Assembly: GCF_023806125.1 (NCBI RefSeq) | Contig: NZ_JAMSKT010000005.1 | Coordinates: 62,001-126,000, forward strand | Reading direction: 5' to 3' | DNA: 64,000 nucleotides | DNA from: Clostridium caldaquaticum | GTDB lineage: Bacteria; Bacillota; Clostridia; Clostridiales; Clostridiaceae | Shown here: in pieces, positions 25,385 to 35,731 of the stretch | How the letters are laid out: each line of letters begins with the position of its first letter | How positions within the stretch are numbered: position 1 is the stretch's first letter | Notes under the pieces: generated by a model | The model's input: only the letters and a program-made list of their open reading frames with translations | Databases searched by the model: none | Told to the model about the DNA's origin: nothing | Program-made: the position numbers and the translations under genes

Positions 25385-26254
25385 ATGGGGGTGATTTTTA
25401 TAAAAATTAGTTTTATTGGTGCTGGTAAAGCAGGCTTTTCTCTTGGGAAATTTTTCAAAGAGAAAGGATTAGATGTATGTGGTTATTATAGCAGAAATTT
25501 ATCTTCCTCTAAAGAAGCTTCAGTTTTCACAAAAACAAAGCATTTTGAGAGAATTGAGGATTTAATAACAGAAAGTTCTATTATTTTTATTACTGTACCT
25601 GACGATGAAATTTTAAATGTATATTCTAAGTTAAAATGCTATTCATTAAAAGATAAAATTATCTGCCACACAAGCGGATGTCTTTCTTCTCATATTTTTT
25701 CTGACATAGATGATTTAGGTGCATATTCTTATTCATTCCATCCAATGTTTCCAATTTCCCAAAAAAAAGAAAGTTATAAATACTTGGAGGATGCTTTTTT
25801 TACAATTGAAGGTCATAGTAAATTTCTAAATTATATGACTAATTTATTTTCTTCTATTGGAATTAAAATAATACAAATAGAAAGCAAAGATAAAAGTTTG
25901 TATCATCTTGCATCAGTTACTGTAAGCAATTTATTTCTTGCACTTTTAAATAGAAGCTGTAATTATTTAAAAAATTATGGTTTTAGTGAAAATGAGGCTC
26001 TTAATGCATTATATCCACTAATTAAAAATAACATAGAAAATGCTGTTAAATTTGGTATAACAAATGCTTTAACAGGCCCTATTGAACGTGGTGATATAAC
26101 AACTATACAAAAACATATTCTCTCAATGCCTAATGAGCATGAAATAGTATATTCAGAGCTTTCTAAGGAACTTATTTCAATTGCCAGAGAAAAAAATAAA
26201 AATAAATGCTATTTTAACATTGAAAATTTTTTGGGAAATTATCAAATTAAATAA
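25385..26254 (+). CDS. Rossmann/DUF2520 reductase, PanG-like ketopantoate reductase candidate
   Basis: About 289 residues. It has an N-terminal NAD(P)-binding Rossmann fold (ISFIGAGKAGFSLG) and a C-terminal helical DUF2520 domain. It opens a run of panB, panC and panD with 30 bp to panB, and no classical panE is present. From memory, PanG, an alternative ketopantoate reductase first found in Francisella, has this context and fold. The start is uncertain: the ATG at 25385 has no ribosome site, while GGGGGTGAT is perfectly spaced for an ATA at 25400, where homologues begin with Met. Confidence 0.82.
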   Translation: MGVIFIKISFIGAGKAGFSLGKFFKEKGLDVCGYYSRNLSSSKEASVFTKTKHFERIEDLITESSIIFITVPDDEILNVYSKLKCYSLKDKIICHTSGCLSSHIFSDIDDLGAYSYSFHPMFPISQKKESYKYLEDAFFTIEGHSKFLNYMTNLFSSIGIKIIQIESKDKSLYHLASVTVSNLFLALLNRSCNYLKNYGFSENEALNALYPLIKNNIENAVKFGITNALTGPIERGDITTIQKHILSMPNEHEIVYSELSKELISIAREKNKNKCYFNIENFLGNYQIK

Positions 26255-26284
26255 TTTTTTATATGGAAGCTGGGAGGAAAATAA

Positions 26285-27112
26285 ATGAAAAATACAATTG
26301 TAACATTTAAAGAATGGAAAAACAGCGGTAAAAAATTAACTATGCTTACAGCCTATGATTACTCTATGGCAAAACTTATTGACGAAGCCGGCGTTAATGC
26401 AATATTAGTAGGTGATTCTCTTGGAATGGTTTGTTTAGGTTATGAAGATACATTAAGTGTAACTATGGAAGACATGATACACCATACTAAAGCTGTCTCA
26501 AGAGGAGTAAAAAATGCTCTAATAGTAGCTGATATGCCTTTTATGTCCTATCAGACATCTGTATATGATGCAGTATTTAATGCTGGAAGACTAATAAAAG
26601 AAGGAAGAGCCCATGCTGTAAAACTTGAAGGCGGTGCTCAGGTTGCTGAGCAAATAAGAGCAATTGTAAATTGCTCAATTCCTGTAATGGGACATCTTGG
26701 ATTGACTCCTCAATCAATTAATACATTTGGCGGTTTTAAAGTTCAGGGAAGAGATGCTGATGCCGCTAAAAAGCTAATTGAGGATGCTAAAATAATCGAA
26801 GCTGCTGGAGCTTTTGCAATAGTATTAGAATGTATACCAGCAAAGCTGTCAGAAATAATTACTTCTGAAATAAGTATTCCTACAATAGGTATTGGAGCTG
26901 GAAAATATTGCGACGGACAAATATTAGTTTATCAGGACATGCTTGGAATGTTCTCTGATTTTAAGCCAAAGTTTGTTAAACAGTACGCTGATACAGATAG
27001 TATAATTAAAAATGCTATTAAAAATTATATAAGCGAAGTACAAAAAAGCATATTTCCCTCAGAAGAATATGAATTTAAAATAGATGAAACTACTTTAAAT
27101 AAGCTTTATTAA
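26285..27112 (+). CDS. panB: 3-methyl-2-oxobutanoate hydroxymethyltransferase
   Basis: A 275-residue TIM-barrel enzyme transferring a hydroxymethyl group from 5,10-methylene-THF to alpha-ketoisovalerate, giving ketopantoate. Family motifs are complete: [24 protein letters not shown], the metal-binding [22 protein letters not shown] and GIGAG. It is the second gene of the pantothenate operon and is preceded by GGGAGG. Length is typical. Confidence 0.97.
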   Translation: MKNTIVTFKEWKNSGKKLTMLTAYDYSMAKLIDEAGVNAILVGDSLGMVCLGYEDTLSVTMEDMIHHTKAVSRGVKNALIVADMPFMSYQTSVYDAVFNAGRLIKEGRAHAVKLEGGAQVAEQIRAIVNCSIPVMGHLGLTPQSINTFGGFKVQGRDADAAKKLIEDAKIIEAAGAFAIVLECIPAKLSEIITSEISIPTIGIGAGKYCDGQILVYQDMLGMFSDFKPKFVKQYADTDSIIKNAIKNYISEVQKSIFPSEEYEFKIDETTLNKLY

Positions 27113-27128
27113 GGAGGCATTTGTAATT

Positions 27129-27974
27129 ATGAATATTATTTATAACATAAAGGATTTAAGAGCAGAAATTAAAAAATGGAGAAACCAAGGTTTTTCAATA
27201 GGCTTTGTTCCTACAATGGGCTATCTTCATGAAGGTCATGGTTCTCTTATTAAAAAAGCCAGAGAAGAAAATGATAAAGTAGTAGTTAGTATTTTTGTTA
27301 ATCCTATTCAATTTGGACCAAATGAAGATTTTGAAAAATATCCAAGAGATATGGAAAGAGACAGTAAAATGGTTAAGCAATATGGAGGACATTTAATTTT
27401 CAATCCTTCTCATGAAGAAATGTACCCTGTTAATTTTTCTTCATATGTAGATGTAGATGGCTTAACTGAAGGACTTTGCGGTTCTAAAAGACCAGGTCAC
27501 TTTAAAGGTGTATGTACAGTAGTTACAAAACTTTTTAATATTGTTCAGCCGGATAAAGCTTACTTTGGCGAAAAAGATGCTCAGCAACTAGCTGTTATTA
27601 AAAGGATGGTACGAGATTTAGATATGCCTGTTGAAGTTATCGCCTGCCCTATTATTAGAGAAAATGACGGCCTTGCTAAAAGTTCCAGAAATACTTATTT
27701 AAACCCTGAAGAAAGAAAGGCTGCTCTTATTTTATCTAAAAGCCTTCAAGAAGCTAAGGCTGCACTTAATAATGGTGAACGAGATGCCTTAAAAATAAAA
27801 GAAATAATAATAAATAAATTAACTAGTGAACCAATGGCAAAAATTGATTATGTAGAAATAGTTGACAGTTTATCTTTAAAACCTGTTTCTAATATTAATA
27901 CTGATATTTTAGTAGCTATTGCTGTATTTATAGGCAAAACAAGACTTATAGATAATTTTACTTTTACTGTTTAA
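27129..27974 (+). CDS. panC: Pantoate-beta-alanine ligase
   Basis: A 281-residue ATP-dependent ligase making pantothenate from pantoate and beta-alanine. The nucleotidyl-transferase signatures are present: [10 protein letters not shown] (HIGH-like), [26 protein letters not shown] and [12 protein letters not shown] with the KSSRN (KMSKS-like) loop. It starts 16 bp after panB with AAGGAGG and is followed 15 bp later by panD, so the operon is tight. Confidence 0.97.
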   Translation: MNIIYNIKDLRAEIKKWRNQGFSIGFVPTMGYLHEGHGSLIKKAREENDKVVVSIFVNPIQFGPNEDFEKYPRDMERDSKMVKQYGGHLIFNPSHEEMYPVNFSSYVDVDGLTEGLCGSKRPGHFKGVCTVVTKLFNIVQPDKAYFGEKDAQQLAVIKRMVRDLDMPVEVIACPIIRENDGLAKSSRNTYLNPEERKAALILSKSLQEAKAALNNGERDALKIKEIIINKLTSEPMAKIDYVEIVDSLSLKPVSNINTDILVAIAVFIGKTRLIDNFTFTV

Positions 27975-27989
27975 CAAGGAGGTTTATTC

Positions 27990-28379
27990 ATGGTAATTAC
28001 AATGCTTAAGTCGAAAATACACAGAGCTAAAGTAACTCAGGCAGAACTTAATTATGTTGGAAGCATTACTATAGATAAAAAATTACTTGATGCCTCTGGT
28101 ATTATGGAATATGAAAAAGTAGCCATAGTGAATATAAATAATGGAGAAAGATTTGAAACCTACGCTATAGCAGGTGAAGCAGGAAGCGGAGTAATATGTC
28201 TTAATGGTGCTGCAGCCCGCTGTGCTCAAAAAGAAGATTTAATAATAATAATGGCATACTGTGAAATGACTCCACAGGAAGCTAAGGAGCACAAACCAAC
28301 AGTAGTATTTGTTAATGAAGATAATTCAATAAATCAGATAGCTGATTATGAAAAACACGGAAAGCTTATACCTCAATAA
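27990..28379 (+). CDS. panD: Aspartate 1-decarboxylase proenzyme
   Basis: A 129-residue pyruvoyl enzyme producing beta-alanine. The self-cleavage site Gly24-Ser25 is in NYVGSITID; the catalytic region ERFETYAI and the [11 protein letters not shown] segment are present. AAGGAGG is ideally spaced for the ATG at 27990; homologues often begin four codons later (MLKSKIHR). It completes the pathway to pantothenate together with panB, panC and the DUF2520 protein. No clear terminator follows in 28380-28550. Confidence 0.97.
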   Translation: MVITMLKSKIHRAKVTQAELNYVGSITIDKKLLDASGIMEYEKVAIVNINNGERFETYAIAGEAGSGVICLNGAAARCAQKEDLIIIMAYCEMTPQEAKEHKPTVVFVNEDNSINQIADYEKHGKLIPQ

Positions 28380-28550
28380 AAATTTAAATGAAAACCGAAA
28401 TTTTCTGTGTATAGTTCAAATCATCTTTTAAATTGCTTTTTTAAAAATATTTTTACTATTATGTTAAGGTGTATATACTGTTGATATGTAATCATGTATA
28501 ATATATATTAGTTTATATTACTTATGTAAAAGGGTTTTTAGGTGATAAGT

Positions 28551-30563
28551 ATGGAGAACTTATTCTTTAAAAAAAGAATTTTGATTGTGGAAGATAGTAA
28601 ATTCACTTCTGTTGTGCTTACAGAACTTCTCGCTGAAAATGGTTATCAAACTGAAAGTGTCACTAAAGGTGAAGAAGCAGTGCAAAAAGTACACAAAGGT
28701 GTGCCCTTGGATTTAATTTTAATGGATATTGAACTGGCTGGAGAAATGAACGGCATTGAAGCTGCAAGAAAAATAATAAAAATGCGTGACATACCCGTAG
28801 TATTTCTTACTGCTAATACATCAGATAAGATTATTCAGCAAATTAAAGAAGTAAATGCTTACGGCTTTATAATAAAAGGAACAGATAATGCAGCAATATT
28901 ATCTACAGTAAATATGGCAATAAAACTTCATGAAGCTAATATTTACTCAAAAATGTTTCAAAAGCTTTTTGAAAATTCACTTGATGAGTATTATGTTTTT
29001 CACCCACATTCATTAAAATTTGTTGCAGTTAATAAAGTTGCAAGAAAAAATCTGGGATACTCATCTCATGAACTAAAAAATAACACTTTTCTTGATATTT
29101 GTGCTAGATTTAATCTGGAAAGTTTTAATAAAATAATTTTATCTTTATTAAATGGAGAACAAGAACAGATTATTTATAACACATTATTCAGAAGAAAAGA
29201 TGGAACTACTTATCCAGTTGAAGTAAATCTTTATCTTTTTGATTATGAAGGTGAAAAGCTATGTATGGCTTTTGTTGTTGACCTGACTGAATCTTTAAAG
29301 ATAAGAAATGAACTTGAAGAAAAAGAAATGACTTTAAGTGCTTTAATGGATTCAGTTCAAGACGGTATAATTATGTTTGATGCCCAGGGAAAATTAACTT
29401 TTTGGAATCCTGCTGCAGAAAAAATTTTTGGTTACAAAAAAGAAGAAATATTAGGTAAAGATTTGAGTAAATTACTTTTTCCAGATGACCGTCTTTATGA
29501 AGTTTATACTAAAGCTTTTAATAATTTTGAAATAAATCAGCAGCAAAATAATTTAGGAAAAACAATTGAAATGAAGGGAATAAATAAAAAAGGGTATGAA
29601 TTTGATATAGAAATTTCCCTTTCAGAATTAAAAACAAGAAACAGCTGGTATGCTGTTGGAATTATAAGAGATATAAGCGAACGTAAACAGGCGCAGGAAG
29701 AATTGGAAAACAGCCGTAAGCAGTATTTAGAATTAGCAGAGGAAGCCCCTATTGGTATTTTAAAATGTGATGCAGAAGGAAATATTATATATGTTAATGA
29801 AAAAGCATTGCAAATACTTGGTTCACCAAGTGCTTTAGAAACAAAAAAGGTAAATCTGCTTAAAGCTCCCTCATTAGTTGCTTATGGTTTTTCTGAAAAA
29901 CTTAAAACTTGTTTAAAAGAAAATAAAATTGACATTTATGAAATGAAATATGAAACTATATGGAAAAAAAAAGTGTGGCTTAGAGTTCATGTTAAACCTT
30001 TAGTTGAAAAACATATTATTAGTGGTGCACAGCTAATTATAGATGATATAAGTGAAAAGAAAAAAATGGAAGAAGAATTAAGAAATTTATCTGTAACTGA
30101 TTCCCTTACACAAAGTTACAATAGAAGATATTTTACACAAAAGGTTGAAGAGGAAATAGAAAGAGCTGAAAGAAATGGAAGTAAATTTTCTATTATAATG
30201 CTTGATATAGATCATTTTAAAAGTATTAATGACAGATATGGCCATAATACTGGAGATTTAGTTTTAAAAAGCTTGGTAAATGTTATTAAAAACAGAATCA
30301 GGAAAATAGATATTTTAGCACGTTGGGGCGGAGAAGAGTTTGTAATTTTACTTTTAGATACAAATACTAAAAATGCCGTTTTTTTAGCAGAGAAACTTAG
30401 AGAAAGTATAAGCAACATGAATGTTCCTGGTGTTGATAAAGTAACAGCAAGTTTTGGAATAAGTACTTACTGCAAAGGAGATACAGTTGATACAATAGTC
30501 AATAAAGCAGATATGATGATGTATGAGGCAAAATCTTCAGGAAGAAATTGTGTAAAATATTAA
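28551..30563 (+). CDS. Response regulator with PAS domains and GGDEF output
   Basis: A 670-residue soluble signalling protein. The receiver domain (residues ~8-125) has phospho-acceptor Asp in LILMDIELAG. Three PAS-type sensory modules follow (about 130-260, 260-385, 385-505), the second closed by the PAC motif IRDISERKQAQEEL. The C-terminal GGDEF diguanylate cyclase has RWGGEEF and the inhibitory RxxD site RKID. No EAL or HD-GYP domain is present, so it should only make c-di-GMP. The ATG at 28551 follows AGGTGAT. No partner kinase is adjacent. Confidence 0.93.
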   Translation: MENLFFKKRILIVEDSKFTSVVLTELLAENGYQTESVTKGEEAVQKVHKGVPLDLILMDIELAGEMNGIEAARKIIKMRDIPVVFLTANTSDKIIQQIKEVNAYGFIIKGTDNAAILSTVNMAIKLHEANIYSKMFQKLFENSLDEYYVFHPHSLKFVAVNKVARKNLGYSSHELKNNTFLDICARFNLESFNKIILSLLNGEQEQIIYNTLFRRKDGTTYPVEVNLYLFDYEGEKLCMAFVVDLTESLKIRNELEEKEMTLSALMDSVQDGIIMFDAQGKLTFWNPAAEKIFGYKKEEILGKDLSKLLFPDDRLYEVYTKAFNNFEINQQQNNLGKTIEMKGINKKGYEFDIEISLSELKTRNSWYAVGIIRDISERKQAQEELENSRKQYLELAEEAPIGILKCDAEGNIIYVNEKALQILGSPSALETKKVNLLKAPSLVAYGFSEKLKTCLKENKIDIYEMKYETIWKKKVWLRVHVKPLVEKHIISGAQLIIDDISEKKKMEEELRNLSVTDSLTQSYNRRYFTQKVEEEIERAERNGSKFSIIMLDIDHFKSINDRYGHNTGDLVLKSLVNVIKNRIRKIDILARWGGEEFVILLLDTNTKNAVFLAEKLRESISNMNVPGVDKVTASFGISTYCKGDTVDTIVNKADMMMYEAKSSGRNCVKY

Positions 30564-30626
30564 AATATATGGATGAATGTTAATATTTTAACTTTTAAAA
30601 TTTATTATAAAAAGGCGGGCTGTATT

Positions 30627-31475
30627 GTGAAATTTATTACATATTCTTATGAAAACAAAGAATGCGTTGGAATTTTAACTGAACAGGGCGTTATGCCCTT
30701 AACTGAGTTTACTTCAATGATTGACTTAATTGAGAATTTTAGTGAGGATGTTTTTAAAGAAAACTTTTTAGGTTATATTCCCTTAAATGAAGTAAAACTT
30801 CTTGCACCTATTCCACGTCCAAGAAGAAATATATTATGCCTTGGTAAAAACTACGAAGACCATGCAAAAGAGCTTGGGGCAACTAAAATTTCTGATAAAT
30901 TTATTCCAGATGACCCAATATATTTTACTAAATCAGCAGATGCTGTTATAGGAACTAATGACTATATTAAGTTTTTTCCCGAGGTAACAAACCAAGTGGA
31001 CTACGAGGTTGAGCTGGCTGTTATTATAGGAAAAGAAGGAGTTAATATAAAGCCTGATGAAGCTGAACACTATATCTTTGGATACACTATTATAAATGAT
31101 GTATCTGCCAGAGATCTTCAGCTTAGACATAAACAATGGTTCAAAGCTAAAAGTCTTGATACATTTTGCCCTATGGGACCCTGCATAGTTCATAAAAGCA
31201 AGCTTCCTTTCCCTATTGAGTTAGACATTAAATGCAGCGTAAACGGAGAGGTAAGACAAAATTCAAACACAAGCAAATTTATTTTTGATATACCTTATAT
31301 GATAAGTGACCTATCAAAAGGCTTTACTCTAAAACCAGGAGATATAATTGCTACAGGAACTCCAAGCGGTGTCGGCTTTGGCTTTAATCCATCAAAGTTT
31401 TTAAAAGATGGAGATATAGTTGAATGTTATGTTGAGGGAATAGGAAGCTTAATTAACATAGTTAAGGCCGTATAA
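30627..31475 (+). CDS. Fumarylacetoacetate hydrolase-family protein
   Basis: About 282 residues. The FAH C-terminal fold is clear: LCLGKNYEDHAKELG, the metal ligands in YEVELAVIIGKEG, NDVSARDLQ, KSLDTFCPMGPCIV and ATGTPSGVGFG. Family members are metal-dependent acylpyruvases, decarboxylases or hydratases; the substrate here is not evident. I start at the GTG at 30627, where homologues begin MKFITY; an upstream in-frame ATG at 30573 has no ribosome site. It lies 63 bp after the GGDEF gene and may share its transcript. Confidence 0.88.
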   Translation: MKFITYSYENKECVGILTEQGVMPLTEFTSMIDLIENFSEDVFKENFLGYIPLNEVKLLAPIPRPRRNILCLGKNYEDHAKELGATKISDKFIPDDPIYFTKSADAVIGTNDYIKFFPEVTNQVDYEVELAVIIGKEGVNIKPDEAEHYIFGYTIINDVSARDLQLRHKQWFKAKSLDTFCPMGPCIVHKSKLPFPIELDIKCSVNGEVRQNSNTSKFIFDIPYMISDLSKGFTLKPGDIIATGTPSGVGFGFNPSKFLKDGDIVECYVEGIGSLINIVKAV

Positions 31476-31524
31476 AAACTTATATAGCATCATAATCTTA
31501 ATACTTTTTAATATAAAAAACATT

Positions 31525-31551
31525 AGAAGGCTCTTTTTCTAGGAGCCTTCT
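31525..31551. terminator. Bidirectional terminator after the FAH-family gene
   Basis: AGAAGGCTC/GAGCCTTCT hairpin (9 bp) between convergent genes, with A-rich sequence on the left and TATAATAACA on the right. Confidence 0.8.
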
Positions 31552-31569
31552 ATAATAACAATAATAACT

Positions 31570-33009
31570 TCAATAATAACAAACAACAGGAGTACCGGGA
31601 TCAATATTTTGAAATATTGTCTTTGCCAGATAGTTTGGTGAATTTATGCAGCCATGAGAACCATTAGTTCTATATATATTTCCTCCAAACCTGCTTCTCC
31701 AACTGGCGTCATGAATACCTATACCTCCATTAAAAGGCATCCAATAAGATACAGCTGCTTCATAATCTGGTCCCTTTAAAATCGCATTTCTTTGTTTATA
31801 TTTCAGCCTATAAACCCCTGAAGGTGTTGTATGTCCAGCACTTACATTGCCTGAAACTATATCCCCCTGTACTACTAAGGAACCATTTTTATAAAACCAC
31901 AAATGCTGGCTTGATAGATTAATTTCTACATAAGTATTTCCAATATCATTGCTGTTTTGACATAATGCAGTTTGAATATAGGCTGGTTCCTTTGTTAAAG
32001 TTTGCCCCTCTTTTACTGCTGAGATGATAGCCTGCGTTTCTTTATCTTTATTAATTATAAAGCCATAATCGCCCCCGCCAATACTTATTATCTTTCCTGA
32101 TGTTGTATTAAAGTTTCTTTTCTTACCAACTGTATTATAGTTATTTGAAAGTGTATCTACATATTCCCTTACTTTCTTCTCATCAAAAGTGATTACATAA
32201 TTCTCATCAACTGAAAGCCACATATTTATAATTGAAGCATCTAATATTTCCTTTCGCTCACCAAAGTTATAAGTAATTTTTGAAGATACATATTTATTAA
32301 GCGTATCTTTAACATCTATTATTTTTTGAGATTTAGAAGTATATTGAGGTTTAATATAACAATCTATTCCTTCCAAATCTAATGTAGTTTCTTCATTAAG
32401 TATTGCATCGGATACATGCTTATACAAAATATTTTTATCGACCTTGTTTCCCTGCACTTCATCTACAATGACATAGCTGCCTTTAGAATACTCAAATCCC
32501 GCATTTTCAGGTTCAACTATATTCCTTATGTCAAAACAATCCAGCTTATCTATTCTTTGTGCTAATAATTCCTTATCATAGTCAACACCTTCCATCATTT
32601 TATATTCATCCGGATTTAAAATTGCTGAAATCCACTTAAAAGGTTTCTGTCTATCTTTAAAAATTCTAAAATCACCACCTGTATTATACTTTAAACCAAT
32701 TTCATCTGCCCTTATCTGTTCATTCTTGCCTCCTCGTTCCTTTAAGTTTAAAGTATAGGCCTGCAGCTTTTCAGCCATTAGTTCATTAACTTTCTCCACA
32801 GATTTACCCGAAACATTTATACCATTTATTTCTGAACCGAAATAAAAATGGTTTATAAAATATGCTGACATTCCAAAGTATATAACAAGCAGAATGCTAA
32901 GAAAACTTGTTATACCTATAGTTATTTTCTTATGTTGATTCAGCTTTTCTTTCAGTTTCTCCATTAACTCTTTCAGTTGTTTTTTACTAAACTTTTCCGT
33001 AATACCCAC
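31570..33009 (-). CDS. Membrane-anchored L,D-transpeptidase with PG-binding region
   Basis: A 479-residue cell-wall enzyme. One N-terminal membrane helix (about residues 32-53) anchors it. Residues ~60-330 contain two PG_binding_4-type units (SEINGINVSGKSVEKVNELMAEKL and a repeat). The C-terminal YkuD domain has the catalytic motif HDASW...SHGCINSP with nucleophile Cys, forming 3-3 peptidoglycan cross-links. The start is ambiguous: the GTG at 33009 overlaps the AAAGGGG ribosome site, and the next well-spaced codon is a non-standard ATT. Confidence 0.9.
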   Translation of the reverse strand: MGITEKFSKKQLKELMEKLKEKLNQHKKITIGITSFLSILLVIYFGMSAYFINHFYFGSEINGINVSGKSVEKVNELMAEKLQAYTLNLKERGGKNEQIRADEIGLKYNTGGDFRIFKDRQKPFKWISAILNPDEYKMMEGVDYDKELLAQRIDKLDCFDIRNIVEPENAGFEYSKGSYVIVDEVQGNKVDKNILYKHVSDAILNEETTLDLEGIDCYIKPQYTSKSQKIIDVKDTLNKYVSSKITYNFGERKEILDASIINMWLSVDENYVITFDEKKVREYVDTLSNNYNTVGKKRNFNTTSGKIISIGGGDYGFIINKDKETQAIISAVKEGQTLTKEPAYIQTALCQNSNDIGNTYVEINLSSQHLWFYKNGSLVVQGDIVSGNVSAGHTTPSGVYRLKYKQRNAILKGPDYEAAVSYWMPFNGGIGIHDASWRSRFGGNIYRTNGSHGCINSPNYLAKTIFQNIDPGTPVVCYY

Positions 33010-33130
33010 CCCTTTAAATTAAACAAATATTAGACTTAAAAGTTGTTTTTTTATCTCTCTATTGCTTATTTAAAACCCACACTTAATTTTATGTTGCAAT
33101 ATTAAATATTAAAACAATTAAAATAAAAAA

Positions 33131-33160
33131 ATGCTGTGAAGCTTTTAAGCTTCACAGCAT
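33131..33160. terminator. Strong bidirectional terminator near the PBP gene
   Basis: Fourteen-bp perfect arms ATGCTGTGAAGCTT and complement, with T-runs on both sides (TTTTTTATTT on the minus strand). It ends the penicillin-binding protein transcript. The rest of 33010-33130 is AT-rich with no visible feature. Confidence 0.92.
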
Positions 33161-33164
33161 TTTT

Positions 33165-34961
33165 TTAATTACTGCTTTTACTTTCAGAAACAGTATCTGG
33201 TTCTATATTTAGTATTGTAAATAATTCCGAAAACAGCTTTTGTGCCGCTGGAACTGCTGTTTGAGAAGCATAGTATTTATCAGGGCTGGGTTCTTTAACT
33301 GTAACTATTAAAGTTACTTTAGGATTATTAACTGGAGCCATGCCTGCAAAAGATGATACATACTTTCCCTTTTCATATTTGCCGGTTTCAGTATTAACCT
33401 TGTTTGCAGTTCCAGTTTTTCCAGCTATGTGATAACCTTCCATATAAGTAGCTGTTGCAGTTCCTTTTTTAACAACTTCTTCTAAATAACCTCTTAGTTC
33501 TGCTGCCTTTTCTTTGCTCATTATATTTTTCTCATCTAAACTTTCATACTTTCTATCAATTATTTTTTTATCATCCTCAGTATGAAAAATTTCTTTCATA
33601 ACATGAGGTCTTATCCAAGTACCACCATTAGCAACTGCATTAAAAGCTGCAAGATACTGAACTTGAGTAACTGCAACACCTTGTCCGTAAGACATTGTAG
33701 CAAACTCAACAGGTCCAATATCTTTTAATGCCCTTATAATCCCAATACTTTCTCCAGGCAAATCAATTCCGGTTTTCTTACCAAAACCAACATTAGTTAC
33801 AAATTCATAGAGTTTTTCCTTGCCTATCTTCTGCCCAAGCTGAATAAAGCCAACATTATCTGAATGCTTTATTATTCCTGCTAAATCTAAAATACCATTA
33901 GCTTCCATTTTGTCGTTTTTTAAAGTTTCATTGGCAACCTTAATGCTTCCTGTGCTGTTAAAGCGGTCCTCAGAAGTAACAGAATTAGTTTGAAGACCTG
34001 CTGCAGCAGTTATTACCTTAAAAATAGAACCAGGTTCAAATACATCACTTACCGCTCCATTCTTCCAAGCTTCCTGTATTTCTTCATTTGTTTTACCAGC
34101 TCCATTAGGCTTATTAAGATCATAAGCTGGGGTATTAACCATAGCCAAAATCTCACCGCTATTTGGATCCATAATTGTAATACTTACTGATTTTGCATTG
34201 TTTTCTTTCAAGGTTTCATTAGCTACTCTCTCAGCCAGCATTTGAATTCGTGTATCAATTGTTAAAACTAAATTCTTTCCATTAACAGGCTGAACTAAAA
34301 GAGAATCAGTAGTAGGCAGTTCATTATTTGCTCTGTCTGTTTCAAGCACCTTCAGGCCAGGAGTACCTTTCAGCTCCTCATTATAAACCTGCTCTACTCC
34401 GTTAATTCCATTTCCCTCCCAGTTAGCATGTCCAATAACATGAGCAAGAAAACTACCATTTGGATATATTCTAGTTTCATCCTGTGAAATAATTAAACCA
34501 TTATATTTTAATTCTTTAACAGCATCTGCAAACTTCTTCTCAACTTGTCTTTTTAATGAAACAAATTGAAGAGGCTTTCCTTCTTCATCCTTACTGTCTA
34601 ATATTTTTTCAACCTTGCTTTTATCCATATTAAGAGCCTTTGCCAGCTCATAAGTAGCCTGATCCTCAGAAATTTTCTTAGTTGCTAAATATTTTTTTAA
34701 TACCATTAAATCAGCATCAACTCTATAAACTTGTACACTTACTGCAAGCTCTGAACCGTTTCTATCTAAAATACTCCCTCTCTTTGGAGCTATTTCTATA
34801 GTTTTTTTCCACTGATTTATTGCCATTTGCTTATATTCAGCACCTTTAGCGATTGATATGTATGCTAGCCTGCCTAAAAGCATCAAAAAAGCAACGGAAA
34901 ATATTATTCTAATAATTGAAAGCCTTCTAACTTTAAACTTTTTTCTCTTCAACTCACTCAC
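33165..34961 (-). CDS. Class B penicillin-binding protein (FtsI/SpoVD-type, no PASTA)
   Basis: A 598-residue D,D-transpeptidase. It has a cytoplasmic N-tail and a membrane helix (about residues 15-37), then the PBP dimerisation domain (PKRGSILDRNGSELAVS). The transpeptidase domain has the active Ser in PGSIFK, the KHSDNVGF (SxN) motif and AGKTGTA (KTG). Many Firmicute SpoVD proteins end in a PASTA domain; this one stops about 15 residues after the catalytic fold, so PASTA is absent. No dcw cluster genes are adjacent. The start is a GTG; a TTG three codons later is an alternative. Confidence 0.9.
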   Translation of the reverse strand: MSELKRKKFKVRRLSIIRIIFSVAFLMLLGRLAYISIAKGAEYKQMAINQWKKTIEIAPKRGSILDRNGSELAVSVQVYRVDADLMVLKKYLATKKISEDQATYELAKALNMDKSKVEKILDSKDEEGKPLQFVSLKRQVEKKFADAVKELKYNGLIISQDETRIYPNGSFLAHVIGHANWEGNGINGVEQVYNEELKGTPGLKVLETDRANNELPTTDSLLVQPVNGKNLVLTIDTRIQMLAERVANETLKENNAKSVSITIMDPNSGEILAMVNTPAYDLNKPNGAGKTNEEIQEAWKNGAVSDVFEPGSIFKVITAAAGLQTNSVTSEDRFNSTGSIKVANETLKNDKMEANGILDLAGIIKHSDNVGFIQLGQKIGKEKLYEFVTNVGFGKKTGIDLPGESIGIIRALKDIGPVEFATMSYGQGVAVTQVQYLAAFNAVANGGTWIRPHVMKEIFHTEDDKKIIDRKYESLDEKNIMSKEKAAELRGYLEEVVKKGTATATYMEGYHIAGKTGTANKVNTETGKYEKGKYVSSFAGMAPVNNPKVTLIVTVKEPSPDKYYASQTAVPAAQKLFSELFTILNIEPDTVSESKSSN

Positions 34962-35068
34962 CAGCCTAATTTTCTGTTTAATTTAATATTACCACAAATT
35001 TATGCAAATTGATAAAATAAATTCTGTTTCATTATAATATTTATTATAACTCTTTCTTATAAAAAAAC

Positions 35069-35109
35069 GACGTTTCATCTGACACATTCCATGTGCCAAA
35101 GAAAACGTC
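35069..35109 (-). terminator. Terminator after thiE
   Basis: Minus-strand hairpin GACGTTT/AAACGTC closing an inner stem GGCACATGGAATGTGTC, followed by G and a T7 run, 11 bp past the thiE stop. Confidence 0.8.
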
Positions 35110-35119
35110 ACCTTATACC

Positions 35120-35731
35120 TTATCTAAAACTTTGTGCTGCTTCTTTTATATTCTCCCTGCCGAGTATAGCAGATACTATAGCCAATCCATCTATTCCTGT
35201 ATTTTTTAGTGGCTTAAAATTATTTTCATTTATACCCCCTATTGCTACTACAGGTATATTTATATTTTGCTTTATCTTAGCGAGAGTTTCAATAGTTACA
35301 AAGCGGGTATCCGTTTTAGTTTGGGTTGAATACATTGCACCTACACCAATATAATCTGCTCCTTCTTTCTCAGCAGCTATTGCTTCCTCAACAGTTGCTG
35401 TTGATATACCTACTATTTTTCTGTCTCCTAATATTTTTCTTGCAACCTTGCAAGGAATATCAGATTGTCCAAGGTGTACTCCGTGAGCATCTACAGCAAT
35501 TGCTATATCAAGCCTGTCGTTTATTATTAAAGGTACATTATATTTATCTGTAATGTTTTTTACCTCTAAAGCTGTTTTATAAAACTCAAGGGAAGATACA
35601 TATTTTTCCCTAAGCTGTACTATTGTAACTCCGCCTTGTATAGCCTGCTCAACTGCATGACATAAATCTCTTCCTTTTAAAACCTCTCTATCTGTTACAA
35701 GATAGAGGCTGTAATCAACATTCTTCTGCAT
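35120..35731 (-). CDS. thiE: Thiamine-phosphate synthase
   Basis: A 203-residue TIM-barrel enzyme joining HMP-pyrophosphate and thiazole phosphate to thiamine phosphate. Motifs: LYLVTDR, VTIVQLREK (substrate binding), NDRLDIA, GVHLGQSDIP, GVGAMYSTQTK and the phosphate loop VAIGGINENN. The ATG at 35731 follows GAGAGGTAATT; an in-frame ATG five codons earlier lies before that site. It overlaps the end of thiM by 17 bp and is the last gene of the thiD-thiM-thiE operon. Confidence 0.95.
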   Translation of the reverse strand: MQKNVDYSLYLVTDREVLKGRDLCHAVEQAIQGGVTIVQLREKYVSSLEFYKTALEVKNITDKYNVPLIINDRLDIAIAVDAHGVHLGQSDIPCKVARKILGDRKIVGISTATVEEAIAAEKEGADYIGVGAMYSTQTKTDTRFVTIETLAKIKQNINIPVVAIGGINENNFKPLKNTGIDGLAIVSAILGRENIKEAAQSFR

